A stretch of DNA of 64,000 nucleotides from DATJGS01 sp035494735 (GTDB lineage Bacteria; Eisenbacteria; RBG-16-71-46), in assembly GCA_035494735.1 (NCBI GenBank), contig DATJGS010000033.1:1-64000 (forward strand). Reading direction: 5' to 3'. Position 1 is the first letter of the stretch; the number at the start of each line of letters is the position of its first letter. Below the pieces are notes generated by a model. The model ran no database searches. It had not been told where the DNA came from and saw nothing but the letters and a program-made list of their open reading frames with translations. A program made the translations under genes and the position numbers. Shown here in pieces: positions 53,022-62,997 of the stretch.

Positions 53022-54983
53022 CTAGCTGTTCGGGATGCGCAGGCGTTGTCCCGCGCGAATGCCCGAGCCGGCGATGCCGTTCTCGCGCTTCAGCTGGACG
53101 ACGCTGACGCCGTGGCGACGCGCGATCGTGTCGAGGCTCTCACCCGAGCGCACCACGATGCTGCCGCCCGGGGCCGCCGTCATGCGCCGGCCGGATCCGC
53201 CGCGCCCACCGCGATGGTGGCCGTGGTGCCGCGCGGGGCGCAGCTTGAGTCCGGCGAGCTGCGCGGCCGACGCGCTGTCGAGCGCGGCCGGCTGCTCGGC
53301 GACGCTGTCGCCCGTGCGCACCTTGAGGCGGGTGCCGCGGCGCACCGTCGAGGCGGTGAGGTGGTTCCAACGCTTGAGGTCGTCGACCGTGCAGCCGTGA
53401 TCGGCGGCGATCGAGGCCAGCGTCTGGCCGCGATGCACGACGACGTTCTGCCGGCCGTCCGCGCTCGACGTGCCGTTCAGCTGGGCGAGCGGCCGGAGCG
53501 TGCGCGCCGGCACGTAGGCCGTCGAGGCCCGCGGGTCGCTGGCGTCGACGAGCTGCGGGTGTGGCGAAGCGAGCGAGGCGGGCACCGTCAGCACCATGCC
53601 GCGGCGCAGCGGGCGCTTGCGGCCGATGCCGTTCGCGAGCGCGAGTTGTCGCGCGCTCACACCGTACTGCGACGCGATCGAGCTGATCGTCTCGTGGCTG
53701 CGCACGCGGTGGCTGAGCGTCAGGTTGACGGACGGCAGCGGCGCGCCTTCCTGCATCTTCTGGAGCAGCACCGGACCCTTGCCCGGCGGGACGCGCAGCG
53801 TGGTCACGCCCTCGCGGCCGGTGGCGGCGCTGCGCAGCACGGCGGGGTTCAGTTCGCGCAGCTCGTCGTACGTGCATCCGGCGAGCTTGGCGACGACGTG
53901 CAGATCGACCGCGCCCTTGAACGCGATCTGATCGAACTCCATGGGATCGTCGAGCGCGACCGAGTCGAATCCGTACTTGCCCGGATCGTGTGCGATGGCG
54001 AGCACGGCCATGAACTGCGGCACGTAGTCTTCCGTCTGCGCCGGCAAGCGCAGGTCCCAATAGTTCGTCGTGCCCTGAGTCTTGATGGCGCGCAGCACGG
54101 TGCCTTCGCCGGCGTTGTACGACGCGAGCGCGAGCGGCCAATCGCCGAAGATCGAGTAGAGGTGCTTGAGGTAGCGCGCCGCGGCCACGGTCGACTTCTC
54201 GGGATCCTTGCGCTCGTCGACCCACTTGTTGACCGTGAGTCCGAACACGCGCGCGGTGCCGCCCAGGAACTGCCACGGTCCGACGGCCGCCGACATGGAG
54301 CGCGCGTTCACGTTGAAGCCGCTCTCCACGAACACGAGGTGCACGAGATCGGGCGGCAGGCCTTCCTTCTGGAGCACGCCACGGAACAGGTCCATGTAGC
54401 GGCCCGAGCGCTTGAGCCAGCGCTCGAACACCGAACGGCCCGCTCCCGTGAAGTACTCGATGTAGCGATACACGTCGGCGTTGAACTGAGGGGTGATCTC
54501 CTCGGCGGCCGGCGTGTTGAGGACCTTATCGTCGGCTTCGTTGCCCGAGGCGACCGCGCTCGACTGGCTCTGAGCTTCCTTGCGCGCGGCGTCGCGCAGC
54601 CCGGACAGCTGCGAGCGCAGATCGACGAGCGAACGTCGCGTCGTGGCGTCGACGTCGGGCGTGAGCGCGTCGTCGATCACCGCCATGGCCTGCTCGGCCG
54701 AACGCACGGCGGCGTCGAACTCACCGGCATGGCGCTGCGCCCAGGCCGCCTGGTACCCGGCCTGCGCGGTGGCCAGCGCCGTCGACGGGATCACCGCCGG
54801 CGCGGTTCCGACCGGTCCACCCGATGGGGTGGTTCCGACCGGCCCGGGCGTGGGGGACGAGGCCGAAGCGCTGCTATCGACGGTCGCGGCGACCATCGCC
54901 GTATCGGCGAGGACGCTTCGCGGGACATTCAAGATGAGGACGGCAGCAACGAACGCTGCCAGGTGCGAGGGCCGGACCGGCAA
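53022..54983 (-). CDS. MltD-like lytic transglycosylase with three LysM domains
   Basis: A 653-residue exported murein-degrading enzyme. TTG start with GGAGG 5 bases upstream; signal peptide at 1-26. Residues about 35-140 are a Pro/Ser-rich then helical linker. The lysozyme-like catalytic domain at about 205-330 has VHLVFVESGFNVNARSMSAA, with the catalytic Glu in the ESGF motif, GPWQFLGGTARVFGL, and SYNAGEG. Three LysM repeats that bind peptidoglycan follow (LSHRVRSHETISSIASQYGV, VVVHRGQTLASIAADHGC, IVVRSGESLDTIARRHGV), separated by a His/Gly/Arg-rich hinge. It cuts glycan strands to 1,6-anhydro ends. Divergently transcribed from the PEGA gene. Confidence 0.93.
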   Translation of the reverse strand: MPVRPSHLAAFVAAVLILNVPRSVLADTAMVAATVDSSASASSPTPGPVGTTPSGGPVGTAPAVIPSTALATAQAGYQAAWAQRHAGEFDAAVRSAEQAMAVIDDALTPDVDATTRRSLVDLRSQLSGLRDAARKEAQSQSSAVASGNEADDKVLNTPAAEEITPQFNADVYRYIEYFTGAGRSVFERWLKRSGRYMDLFRGVLQKEGLPPDLVHLVFVESGFNVNARSMSAAVGPWQFLGGTARVFGLTVNKWVDERKDPEKSTVAAARYLKHLYSIFGDWPLALASYNAGEGTVLRAIKTQGTTNYWDLRLPAQTEDYVPQFMAVLAIAHDPGKYGFDSVALDDPMEFDQIAFKGAVDLHVVAKLAGCTYDELRELNPAVLRSAATGREGVTTLRVPPGKGPVLLQKMQEGAPLPSVNLTLSHRVRSHETISSIASQYGVSARQLALANGIGRKRPLRRGMVLTVPASLASPHPQLVDASDPRASTAYVPARTLRPLAQLNGTSSADGRQNVVVHRGQTLASIAADHGCTVDDLKRWNHLTASTVRRGTRLKVRTGDSVAEQPAALDSASAAQLAGLKLRPARHHGHHRGGRGGSGRRMTAAPGGSIVVRSGESLDTIARRHGVSVVQLKRENGIAGSGIRAGQRLRIPNS

Positions 54984-55176
54984 AAGAACCTCCTGTCGGC
55001 GACTTTCCCTCCCTGGACCGTCCAGAGAACCGGGTCAACCTAAATGCTCGGCATGCAAGATGCAATCCGACACTGGTAATTGATTGCAGCCCGACAGGGC
55101 TTCTGAGGGTAAGTCCCCAATCCTTGCCAGCCATCCATACATGGCCGCAAGGGCTGTGCCACAACTCCGCCGGCCA

Positions 55177-55205
55177 TTGACACTTACTCGACGCTTCGAT
55201 AGCTT
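55177..55205 (+). promoter_or_regulatory. Promoter of the PEGA-domain gene
   Basis: TTGACA (55177-55182), 17 bases, TAGCTT (55200-55205), 58 bases before the ATG. It matches the tRNA-Leu promoter's TAGCTT. The rest of the 280-base divergent region (54984-55263) shows only a short AGCCC/GGGCT hairpin near 55107. Confidence 0.6.
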
Positions 55206-55263
55206 GCGCTCGGCCAAGTAGATCGCCTGGCCTCGCGGCTCGGACGCCGGGGGAAGGAACTGC

Positions 55264-58020
55264 ATGGAAGTCGCTGCCGTCAATACCCCGCAGTGGTCGG
55301 TTTCAGCCCGGAGCCGTGGCGAAGTTCTGGCCGTTGGGGCCGCCGCGGGCGGCCTGGAGTTGCTGGTTCTCTCGGATGGCGGCCTCTTCAGCCGAGCCGA
55401 ATTCGAAGGTTGGTTGCGGGACGTCCTCGGTGTGGCGTGCGAGACCGCCGCCGGGGATACCGGCGCCCGGCCGATACCGGCACTCCTCCATCACGCCCTC
55501 ACCGGACTCCTCTTCTCTCATTCCGAACTCTGGGAGCGCACCGAGTCCCGGCCGCCCTGTTCGCTCGCGTTCGCGGTGTCGGGACACAGCGTGGCGTTTG
55601 GCTGGGTCGGCGACGCACGGGTCGGCGTCTGGGTGAACGAAATGCCGGTCGAGCACGGCTGGGTCAAGGTCCGTGACGATGCGGGACGCGAAGCGTTCGC
55701 CATCGCGCTCGAAGCCGGATCGACCGTGCGCGTCCGGCTGGTGTGGGCGCCGGGCGACGTCGGCGACGAAGGTCCGGGCGCGATCGTCGACGCGGAATGG
55801 CCCGGCTCCGACACGCTTGCGCTGGCCGCCGCACTGGCTGCCGCCGAAGCGGCCGCGATCGGCGGGGCCTCGGCCGACCTGGTGGTCGCGGCCACGGGCG
55901 AGACATTCGTCGCGGCCGAGTCGAACGAGTCCGTTGCGTACGCAGAAGCGAACGACGCTCGCGAAAACGCGGTCGGGTCCGAAGCGCCCGACGCGCGCCA
56001 CGCCGACGCCCTTTCCGACGAGACCATCGAGGAGGAGATCGGGGTGCGCAAGCGCCCCGGCCGTCTGTCGCGTTTCATGAGCCGCATGGCCGGACTGTTG
56101 GGTGGACGCCGGCGCTCGCGTGACGCCGACGACACCACGCCCGACTGGAACGCCCGCGAAACCGAGGACGCCGCGGCCGCGCTCGAGCGCGAGCGCGGCG
56201 CGAGCGTCAACGCGGACGACGCGGCGGCGGACCGCTTCGCGGTCGAGGCGTCGGCGAATCCGCACGACGCGCCGGCCGAATTCGCGGAGGGCCGGACGGA
56301 CGCCACGCCGGACGAGCCCGCGAGCGGGCCGGCCGCCGCGACTCCGCGCGTGCTGCCGCTCCACCGAGCGACGCCCGAGTTCACTCCGCCGCCGGCGCCG
56401 CGCGAGAGTCTGCGTCGCGCGCGGACCGAGGAACTCGACACCGTCCGCGACACGTCGCGCCCGGCGCCGCTCGAACCTGGGCAGGAACGCGACGCGTCGA
56501 GCGAAGAAACGCGCACGCGCCGCCGCGAGGTGCTGCCCGGCCTGACCGGCGTCGCGCCGCCCGTGCTGCGCGTCGCGCCGCGTACGCCGCTCGTGTCCGC
56601 GGTGCCGCCGCCCGAAGCCATCACCATCCCGCGCGTGATCCCGTCGCGATCCGGCGAGCGCGACGCCGTCGAGGACCAGTCGTCGCCGCCACGCCCGTCG
56701 CTGTCGGGCCCGGCGTTCCTCGGTGACGACGACGACCCGGGCCTGCGTGCGCGCCGGCCGCGCGTCGCGCGCGAAGGGGAGGGGACCGCGTCGCGCGTGG
56801 CGTCCGCCGCACGTCCGCCGCTGCGCCCGAACTGGCCGAGCGCGAGCGAGCTCAGACGCCCGACGCCGGCCTGGCGGAGGCCCTGGGCGTGGGTGGCGGT
56901 GACCGTCGCGCTGTTCCTGGCGGGATGGTGGGTCGGCAACCAGCAGCCGGACGCGAACGGTCAGGGCGTCGGCCCGCGCGTCCGCTCGATGTTGCGCACC
57001 GTCGGCCTGGGCGGCGCGCGCTTCGACGTCACGGTGACCAGCAATCCGGCTGGCGCGTGGATCGCGGTCGACGGGAAGGATCTCGCGCGGCGCACGCCCG
57101 CGACCGTCGACCTGACGCCGGGCTCCCATCAGATGACGCTGTCGCTCGCCGAACTCGGCTCCGCCGCGTTCACGGTGCGCGGCCAGCGTGGCGACCGGGT
57201 GGCGCTCGACGCGCCGCTGCTCGGCGCGCTGTCGGTCGAGCAGTCGGACGCCGGCATCCCGGTGACCGTCGCGCTCGACGGCCGCGAACTCGGCTTCGCC
57301 CCGGTCAAGGTCGACAGCGTGTCACCCGGCGCGCACGAACTGCGCTTCTCCGGTCCGGCGATGGAGCCGTGGGCGCAGACCGTCGAGGTGCGCGTGCAGC
57401 AGACGGCGCAGGTCCTGGCGCGGCCCATGACGTCTCCGGCCACCGGCGTGATCGTGGTGCAGGGTCAGTTCGTCGACGAGAACGGCAGCAGCCCGCTGAG
57501 CGGCGCCGACGTGTACGTCGACGGCGAACTGCGCGGCCGCACGCCGCTCACGCTCGAGCTGCCGCGCGGCCCGCACAGCGTGCGCGTCAACAAGGCCGGC
57601 GAGAACTCGCCGGTGCAGGTGATTGACCTGCCGGGCGGCAATCAGCGCTTCGCGAACTTCGAGCTGGGGCTCGGCATCGACGCGCCGCAACTGAGCTCGA
57701 TCGGCGTCAGCGACCGCGTGCCGCCGGATCGTCCGAGCATCGCCGCCGCGTCGCTGGATGGCGTCGGCGTGGGCGAGGTGCGCGAGATGTGGCTGCACGT
57801 GCGCGGCGCGGACGGCCCGTGGCGCCGCTACCCGATGGAGATGCTCAAGTCGTCGACCGGCGTCGTCGGGGTCAGCGTATTCCCGATCGGCGTGTTCGAT
57901 TCGAGCGGAAAGACCCGCTACTACATGAGCGCCCTGACCGGCACGGGCGACGAGTACTTCACCGAGATCGAAGTCGCGCAGCTGATCGCCGCGCCGCATC
58001 CGGCGGCGAACCCGCGCTAG
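55264..58020 (+). CDS. Transmembrane protein with PP2C-like N-terminal region and C-terminal PEGA repeats
   Basis: A 918-residue protein. Residues about 10-170 look like a degenerate PP2C-type phosphatase core (GWVGDARVGVWV, in the place of the usual GDSR segment), but the metal-binding Asp residues are not convincing. Residues about 170-535 are a long acidic/Arg/Pro-rich, disordered linker. A transmembrane helix at about 538-558 (WAWVAVTVALFLAGWWVG) places the rest outside. Residues about 575-815 hold PEGA repeats (VTSNPAGAWIAVDGKDL, VYVDGELRGRTPLTLEL, GPHSVRVNKAG), beta-sandwiches that bind surface components. A 100-residue C-terminal domain ends it. ATG with AAGGA upstream; terminator after the gene. 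Confidence 0.7.
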   Translation: MEVAAVNTPQWSVSARSRGEVLAVGAAAGGLELLVLSDGGLFSRAEFEGWLRDVLGVACETAAGDTGARPIPALLHHALTGLLFSHSELWERTESRPPCSLAFAVSGHSVAFGWVGDARVGVWVNEMPVEHGWVKVRDDAGREAFAIALEAGSTVRVRLVWAPGDVGDEGPGAIVDAEWPGSDTLALAAALAAAEAAAIGGASADLVVAATGETFVAAESNESVAYAEANDARENAVGSEAPDARHADALSDETIEEEIGVRKRPGRLSRFMSRMAGLLGGRRRSRDADDTTPDWNARETEDAAAALERERGASVNADDAAADRFAVEASANPHDAPAEFAEGRTDATPDEPASGPAAATPRVLPLHRATPEFTPPPAPRESLRRARTEELDTVRDTSRPAPLEPGQERDASSEETRTRRREVLPGLTGVAPPVLRVAPRTPLVSAVPPPEAITIPRVIPSRSGERDAVEDQSSPPRPSLSGPAFLGDDDDPGLRARRPRVAREGEGTASRVASAARPPLRPNWPSASELRRPTPAWRRPWAWVAVTVALFLAGWWVGNQQPDANGQGVGPRVRSMLRTVGLGGARFDVTVTSNPAGAWIAVDGKDLARRTPATVDLTPGSHQMTLSLAELGSAAFTVRGQRGDRVALDAPLLGALSVEQSDAGIPVTVALDGRELGFAPVKVDSVSPGAHELRFSGPAMEPWAQTVEVRVQQTAQVLARPMTSPATGVIVVQGQFVDENGSSPLSGADVYVDGELRGRTPLTLELPRGPHSVRVNKAGENSPVQVIDLPGGNQRFANFELGLGIDAPQLSSIGVSDRVPPDRPSIAAASLDGVGVGEVREMWLHVRGADGPWRRYPMEMLKSSTGVVGVSVFPIGVFDSSGKTRYYMSALTGTGDEYFTEIEVAQLIAAPHPAANPR

Positions 58021-58057
58021 CGATCGCGGCGCGCCGCGACCGATCCCGGTTCGACAG

Positions 58058-58089
58058 GGCCGTCCACGCCGTGGACGGCCTTCGTGTTT
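58058..58089 (+). terminator. Intrinsic terminator after the PEGA-domain gene
   Basis: GGCCGTCCAC (58058-58067) and GTGGACGGCC (58071-58080) form a perfect 10-bp stem with a 3-base loop, followed by TTCGTGTTT. Confidence 0.8.
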
Positions 58090-58158
58090 CCATCGCGCGC
58101 AAGCCCATGGGACGCCGCGCGAGGGGCGTGGCTCCGATCTCGCATCGCGATCGCGGGC

Positions 58159-60594
58159 ATGGGCGGGCGATGCGCGGCGCCGGCGGCGGTCCTGGCGTGG
58201 GGCGGGCTCGTGATGGGCGCCGCCTGGCTGCGCGCGCCACTCGCGATCGCCGTCGCGCTGGCGGGCGGGGTCGTGCTCGCGCTCGCCGCCGTTCGCCTGC
58301 CGCCGCGCGTCGGCACGCTGGCCGCGCATCTCGGCCTCGCGCTCGTCGCGCTGTCGCGCGGCGGCGCCCACCCGGCGCGGCTCGCGGCGGAGCGCGCGTG
58401 GATCGCGCCGGACCGCCCGTACTGGTTCGTGGCCCGCGTCGTCGAACCGCCGCTGCGCGAAGGCGGCGCGCCGCTCGCCGTGGTCGCGATCGAGCGTTCG
58501 AGCCCGCCGTTGCCATGCGGTGCGCGCCTGCGCCTCGTGCTGCCGCCAGGCTGCGCCGCCGAATGGGGCGATCGCTGCCGCGCGCTCGCGCGGCTGGAAC
58601 GCCCGTCGCGTCCGCGCAATCCCGGCGGCTTCGATCCCCGGGCCGTGTCCGACGCCGCGGGCCTCGCCGGCTCCGGCGTCGCGCGCTACGTCGAGGTTGT
58701 GCCCGCGCACGATCTGGGCGAGTGGCCGCGCGGCAGCGTGATGCGCTGGCGGCGCGGCTTCGAGCGCCGCGCCCACGCCGCGCTGTCCGCGCACGCGTGT
58801 CTGCTCGCGCTGCCGCTCGCGCTCGGCGATCGCAGCGCGCTGCCTCCGGATCTCGATGCCGCGTTCCGCGCGTCCGGCCTCGTGCACGTGCTCGCGTTGT
58901 CCGGCATGCACGTGACGTGGATGGCGGCCGTCGCGCGCGGCCTCGTCGCGGCGTGCGGCGCCGGCGTGGCCGGACGCGCGTGGGCGCGCCTGGCGTGCGC
59001 CGTCCTCTACGTCGCGCTCGCGGGGCCTCTGCCCGCGCTCGTGCGGGCCGCGACCGGGGAGGTGCTCGGCGCGTGGGCGCGATTGACGGGGCGCGCGCTC
59101 GATCCGCTGCAGGGGCTGGCCGTCGGCGCGCTCGCCGTGCTCGCGGCACGCCCGGGATGGTCGCTCGATCTCGGCTTCCAGCTGTCGTCGGCCGCGACGC
59201 TCGGCCTGATCACGGTGTCGCGCGCGTGGCGCCCGGCCTCGGCGTGGGCGCAGCGGATGGCCGCGGCGTTCGCGCCGACGCTCGGCGCGCAGTGCATGGC
59301 CACGCCCCTGCTGCTGGCGCGCGCGCACGCGTTCTCGTGGGTCGCCCCGTTCGCGAACCTGTTCGCGGTTCCGATCTCGGGGCTGCTGCTCGTGGCGACG
59401 TGGCTCGCGCTCATCGTGGACGCCGCCTGGCCGGGCACCGCGCAGCTCCTGTTCTCGGCCTGCGACGCGCTGGCCGCGGCGTTCGCGGCCGTCGTCGACG
59501 GCAGCGCGCGCATGCCCGGCGCGCTCGTCGTGTTCGGCGACCATCCCGCGTTCGTGACGGCGGCGGCGCTCGGCGCGGCGCTCGCGGCGTGGGGCTCGGC
59601 GCCGCGCCGCGCGCCCGAGCGGCCCTGGCGCGCGCCGCGACGCGAGGCCGCGGCGTGGACCGGAGTCGGGCTCGCGGTCGTGGCGATCGGCGTCGGCGCC
59701 GCGCTGCCGCCGCTCGCGCCGCCGCCGGGCCACTTCTGGTGCGTCGCGCTCGACGTCGGGCAGGGCGACGCGATCGCCGTGGCCGCCGCGGACGGCTGGC
59801 GGCTCGTCGATGCCGGCGGCCGAACGCCGCGCTTCGACGCCGGCAACGGCGTGGTCGTGCCGTTCCTGCGCTGGGCCGGCGTGCGCCGGCTCGAATCGCT
59901 CGCGCTGACCCACGACGACGCCGACCACGTGGGCGGCGCCGCGTCCGTGATGCGCGCCGTGGCGTGCCGCGCCGTCTGGGTGGCGCCGTCGTTTCCGGGA
60001 GCGCCGGGTCCGGGCCCGCGCTTCGCGGCGCCGGCCGGTCGCCGGCTGCGCGCGGTGGCGCGCGGCGATCTCCTGCCGTGCGTTCCCGAGTGGCGCGTGC
60101 TATGGCCGCCGCGCGCGGGCCCGGGCGCCGCGCTCGAGCGTCCGCTGACGAGCGCGGACAACGCGGCCGCGCTGGTGATCGAGATCGGCGACTCGCTGGG
60201 CGCGGCGCTCTTGATGGCGGATGCCGACAGCGTGGTCGAAGAGTCGCTCGCCGTGGCCGGGCCGGTCGCCCTGCTCAAGGTCGGGCATCATGGTTCGGCG
60301 AGCTCGACCGGTGTGGGGCTCCTGGCCCGCGTGAAGCCGCGCTTCGCGGTGATCTCGGTGGGATCGCGCAATCGATTCGGTCATCCCGCACCCGTGACGC
60401 TAGGGCGATTGGAATCGTCGGGCGCGTTCGTGTCGCGCACCGATCGCGACGGCGCGATCTGGTTCGACGTCTCCGCGTCCGGAGCGCGGCCGCTCGATTG
60501 GCGACGCGCCGCGGGGTGTGCGGGGAGGGGAGCGGGCGGGAGCGACGCGCGAATCGTGCGCGCGTCGCCGGTTGTCGCGCCGCGGATGCCGTGA
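58159..60594 (+). CDS. comEC: ComEC/Rec2-family DNA-uptake channel with C-terminal metallo-beta-lactamase domain
   Basis: An 811-residue polytopic membrane protein that carries single-stranded DNA into the cytoplasm during natural transformation. An OB-like N-terminal region is followed by the competence core: LPLALGDRSALPPDLDAAFR, ASGLVHVLALSGMHVTWMAA, and LSLDLGFQLSSAATLGLI-like SLDLGFQLSSAATLGLITVS. The C-terminal MBL domain has ALDVGQGDAIAV, LTHDDADHVGGA (HxDxDH) and KVGHHGSASSTG. I prefer the ATG at 58159 because an in-frame GTG at 58084 lies in the terminator's T-tail and has no ribosome site. It is followed by purN with its own promoter. Confidence 0.9.
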   Translation: MGGRCAAPAAVLAWGGLVMGAAWLRAPLAIAVALAGGVVLALAAVRLPPRVGTLAAHLGLALVALSRGGAHPARLAAERAWIAPDRPYWFVARVVEPPLREGGAPLAVVAIERSSPPLPCGARLRLVLPPGCAAEWGDRCRALARLERPSRPRNPGGFDPRAVSDAAGLAGSGVARYVEVVPAHDLGEWPRGSVMRWRRGFERRAHAALSAHACLLALPLALGDRSALPPDLDAAFRASGLVHVLALSGMHVTWMAAVARGLVAACGAGVAGRAWARLACAVLYVALAGPLPALVRAATGEVLGAWARLTGRALDPLQGLAVGALAVLAARPGWSLDLGFQLSSAATLGLITVSRAWRPASAWAQRMAAAFAPTLGAQCMATPLLLARAHAFSWVAPFANLFAVPISGLLLVATWLALIVDAAWPGTAQLLFSACDALAAAFAAVVDGSARMPGALVVFGDHPAFVTAAALGAALAAWGSAPRRAPERPWRAPRREAAAWTGVGLAVVAIGVGAALPPLAPPPGHFWCVALDVGQGDAIAVAAADGWRLVDAGGRTPRFDAGNGVVVPFLRWAGVRRLESLALTHDDADHVGGAASVMRAVACRAVWVAPSFPGAPGPGPRFAAPAGRRLRAVARGDLLPCVPEWRVLWPPRAGPGAALERPLTSADNAAALVIEIGDSLGAALLMADADSVVEESLAVAGPVALLKVGHHGSASSTGVGLLARVKPRFAVISVGSRNRFGHPAPVTLGRLESSGAFVSRTDRDGAIWFDVSASGARPLDWRRAAGCAGRGAGGSDARIVRASPVVAPRMP

Positions 60595-60599
60595 GGGAC

Positions 60600-60629
60600 T
60601 TGCCCCCGCTTCGGCCGGGTTGGTAGATT
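60600..60629 (+). promoter_or_regulatory. Possible promoter of purN, nearly leaderless
   Basis: TTGCCC (60600-60605), 18 bases, TAGATT (60624-60629). The GTG at 60635 lies only 5 bases beyond the -10 box, so the transcript would begin at or just inside the start codon. Confidence 0.45.
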
Positions 60630-60634
60630 GCGGC

Positions 60635-61273
60635 GTGACCTTCACCACGCGCATGCTCGCCGTGCTCGCCTCGGGGAACGGCTCCAACTTCGAGGCACTG
60701 GCGCTCGCCGCGCGTCGCGGCGAGCTGGGAGGTCGCATCGCGGTGCTGCTCAGCGACCGCGCCGACGCTCCGGCGCTCGCGCGCGCCGCGCGCCTCGGGA
60801 TTGCGAGCGACGTCCTGCCGGTCGGTCGCTACCGCACGCGCATCGAGGACGAAGCGCCGTGGGTCGAGTGTCTGCGCGCCCATGGCGTCGAGTGCGTGCT
60901 GATGGCGGGGTTCATGCGACGCATCCACCACACGCTGCTCGACGCGTTCCCGTCGCGAATCCTGAACATCCATCCGTCCCTGCTGCCCGCGTTTCCCGGG
61001 CGCGACGCGATCACGGACGCGCTCCACTACGGAGTCTCGGTCACGGGCTGCACCGTGCACGTCGTCGGCGCGGGCCTCGACGACGGACCGATCGTGGCGC
61101 AGCGCGCCGTCGAGGTGCGCGAAGGCGATACGCGCGACACCCTGGCCGAGCGCATCCATGCCGCCGAGCACGCGCTGTATCCCATGGCGGTGCGCCGCTT
61201 CCTGGAAGAGCCGTGGACGCGCGACGGGCGCCGCCTCGTGTTCCAGGGATCAGGGGAGCCGTCTCATGGCTGA
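60635..61273 (+). CDS. purN: Phosphoribosylglycinamide formyltransferase
   Basis: A 212-residue cytoplasmic enzyme that transfers formyl from 10-formyl-THF to GAR in purine synthesis. VLASGNGSNFEALAL is the phosphate-binding loop, AGFMRRIHHTLLDAFPSRIL and NIHPSLLPAFPGRDA carry the catalytic Asn-His region, and GVSVTGCTVHVVGAGLDDGP follows with the catalytic Asp. GTG at 60635 is favoured by the promoter just upstream; an ATG at 60653 is the alternative. It overlaps the HAD gene by 8 bases. Confidence 0.92.
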   Translation: MTFTTRMLAVLASGNGSNFEALALAARRGELGGRIAVLLSDRADAPALARAARLGIASDVLPVGRYRTRIEDEAPWVECLRAHGVECVLMAGFMRRIHHTLLDAFPSRILNIHPSLLPAFPGRDAITDALHYGVSVTGCTVHVVGAGLDDGPIVAQRAVEVREGDTRDTLAERIHAAEHALYPMAVRRFLEEPWTRDGRRLVFQGSGEPSHG

Positions 61274-62018
61274 GCGGCGCGCGCTCGAGGTCGTGCTGTT
61301 CGATGCCGGCGGCACGCTCGTCCGGCTCGACTTCGAATGGATGTCCGAGTGTCTCGCCTCGCTCGGGGCGCCGGTGGGCGCGGGCGAGCTGCGCCGCGCC
61401 GAAGTCGAAGGCCGCCGCGCGTACGATCGCAGCAACGCCGCCGAACCGAGGCCGAGCGCCGCGCCGCTGCCGCTCGGCTCGCACGGCGACACGCACGCGT
61501 ACTTCGGCGGCATGCTCGACGCGGCCGCCGTTCCCGAACGCGTGCGCCCGCGCGCGCTCGAGCGCTTCTACGAGCGCCATGCGGCGGAGGGACTGTGGAC
61601 GCGCCCGATGGAGGGGGCGCGCATCGCCATCGATGGCGTGCGCGCGCTCGGATTGCGCGCCGCGGTCGTTTCGAATTCCGACGGTCGCGCCGAGAAGCAC
61701 CTGATCGACTGCGGCGTGCGCGACGGCCTCGAGTTCGTCATCGATTCGACCATCGTCGGCGTCGAGAAGCCGGACCCGCTGATCCTCGAGCTGGCCCTGG
61801 CGCGCCTCGCCGTGACCGTCGATCGCGCGCTGTTCGTCGGCGACATCCGCTCCGTGGACGAGGCCGTGGCGCGTCGCGCCGGGATGTCGTTCGCATTGAT
61901 CGACCCGTTCGGCGACTATGCGCCGACGGGGACGCCCTCGCTGGCCGGGATGCGCCTGCTGCCGCAGTGGATCGCTTCGCGTTTCGTGACGCCGCAGGCC
62001 CTGCCGACCAGTTTGTGA
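61266..62018 (+). CDS. HAD-family hydrolase
   Basis: A 250-residue HAD phosphatase. LEVVLFDAGGTLVRLDFEWM is motif I (here D-A-G-G-T, with Ala in place of the second Asp, seen in some HAD phosphatases), VVSNSDGRAEKH is motif II, and VGDIRSVDEAVARRAGMS (with KPDPLILELAL before it) gives motifs III and IV. Substrate unknown. It lies between purN and purC and overlaps purN, so it may act on a nucleotide or a phosphorylated side product of purine synthesis (inference). Confidence 0.88.
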   Translation: MAERRALEVVLFDAGGTLVRLDFEWMSECLASLGAPVGAGELRRAEVEGRRAYDRSNAAEPRPSAAPLPLGSHGDTHAYFGGMLDAAAVPERVRPRALERFYERHAAEGLWTRPMEGARIAIDGVRALGLRAAVVSNSDGRAEKHLIDCGVRDGLEFVIDSTIVGVEKPDPLILELALARLAVTVDRALFVGDIRSVDEAVARRAGMSFALIDPFGDYAPTGTPSLAGMRLLPQWIASRFVTPQALPTSL

Positions 62019-62067
62019 ACCACCCAGGAAACGCGCCGTCCGCGAGCGGTGCGTAGGGAGGCACAGC

Positions 62068-62993
<926 letters not shown>

Positions 62994-62997
<4 letters not shown>

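Noticed and set aside
54984..55263. c-di-AMP (ydaO) riboswitch before the LysM transglycosylase
   Set aside because: Such riboswitches occur before cell-wall hydrolase genes, but the conserved core sequences are not present on the minus strand.
58084..58158. Longer ComEC start at GTG 58084
   Set aside because: It lies in the T-tail of the upstream terminator and lacks a ribosome site; the ATG at 58159 begins the first membrane helix.
57322..59928. 868-codon minus-strand frame across the PEGA and comEC genes
   Set aside because: Arg/Ala-rich shadow; comEC and PEGA motifs lie on the plus strand.
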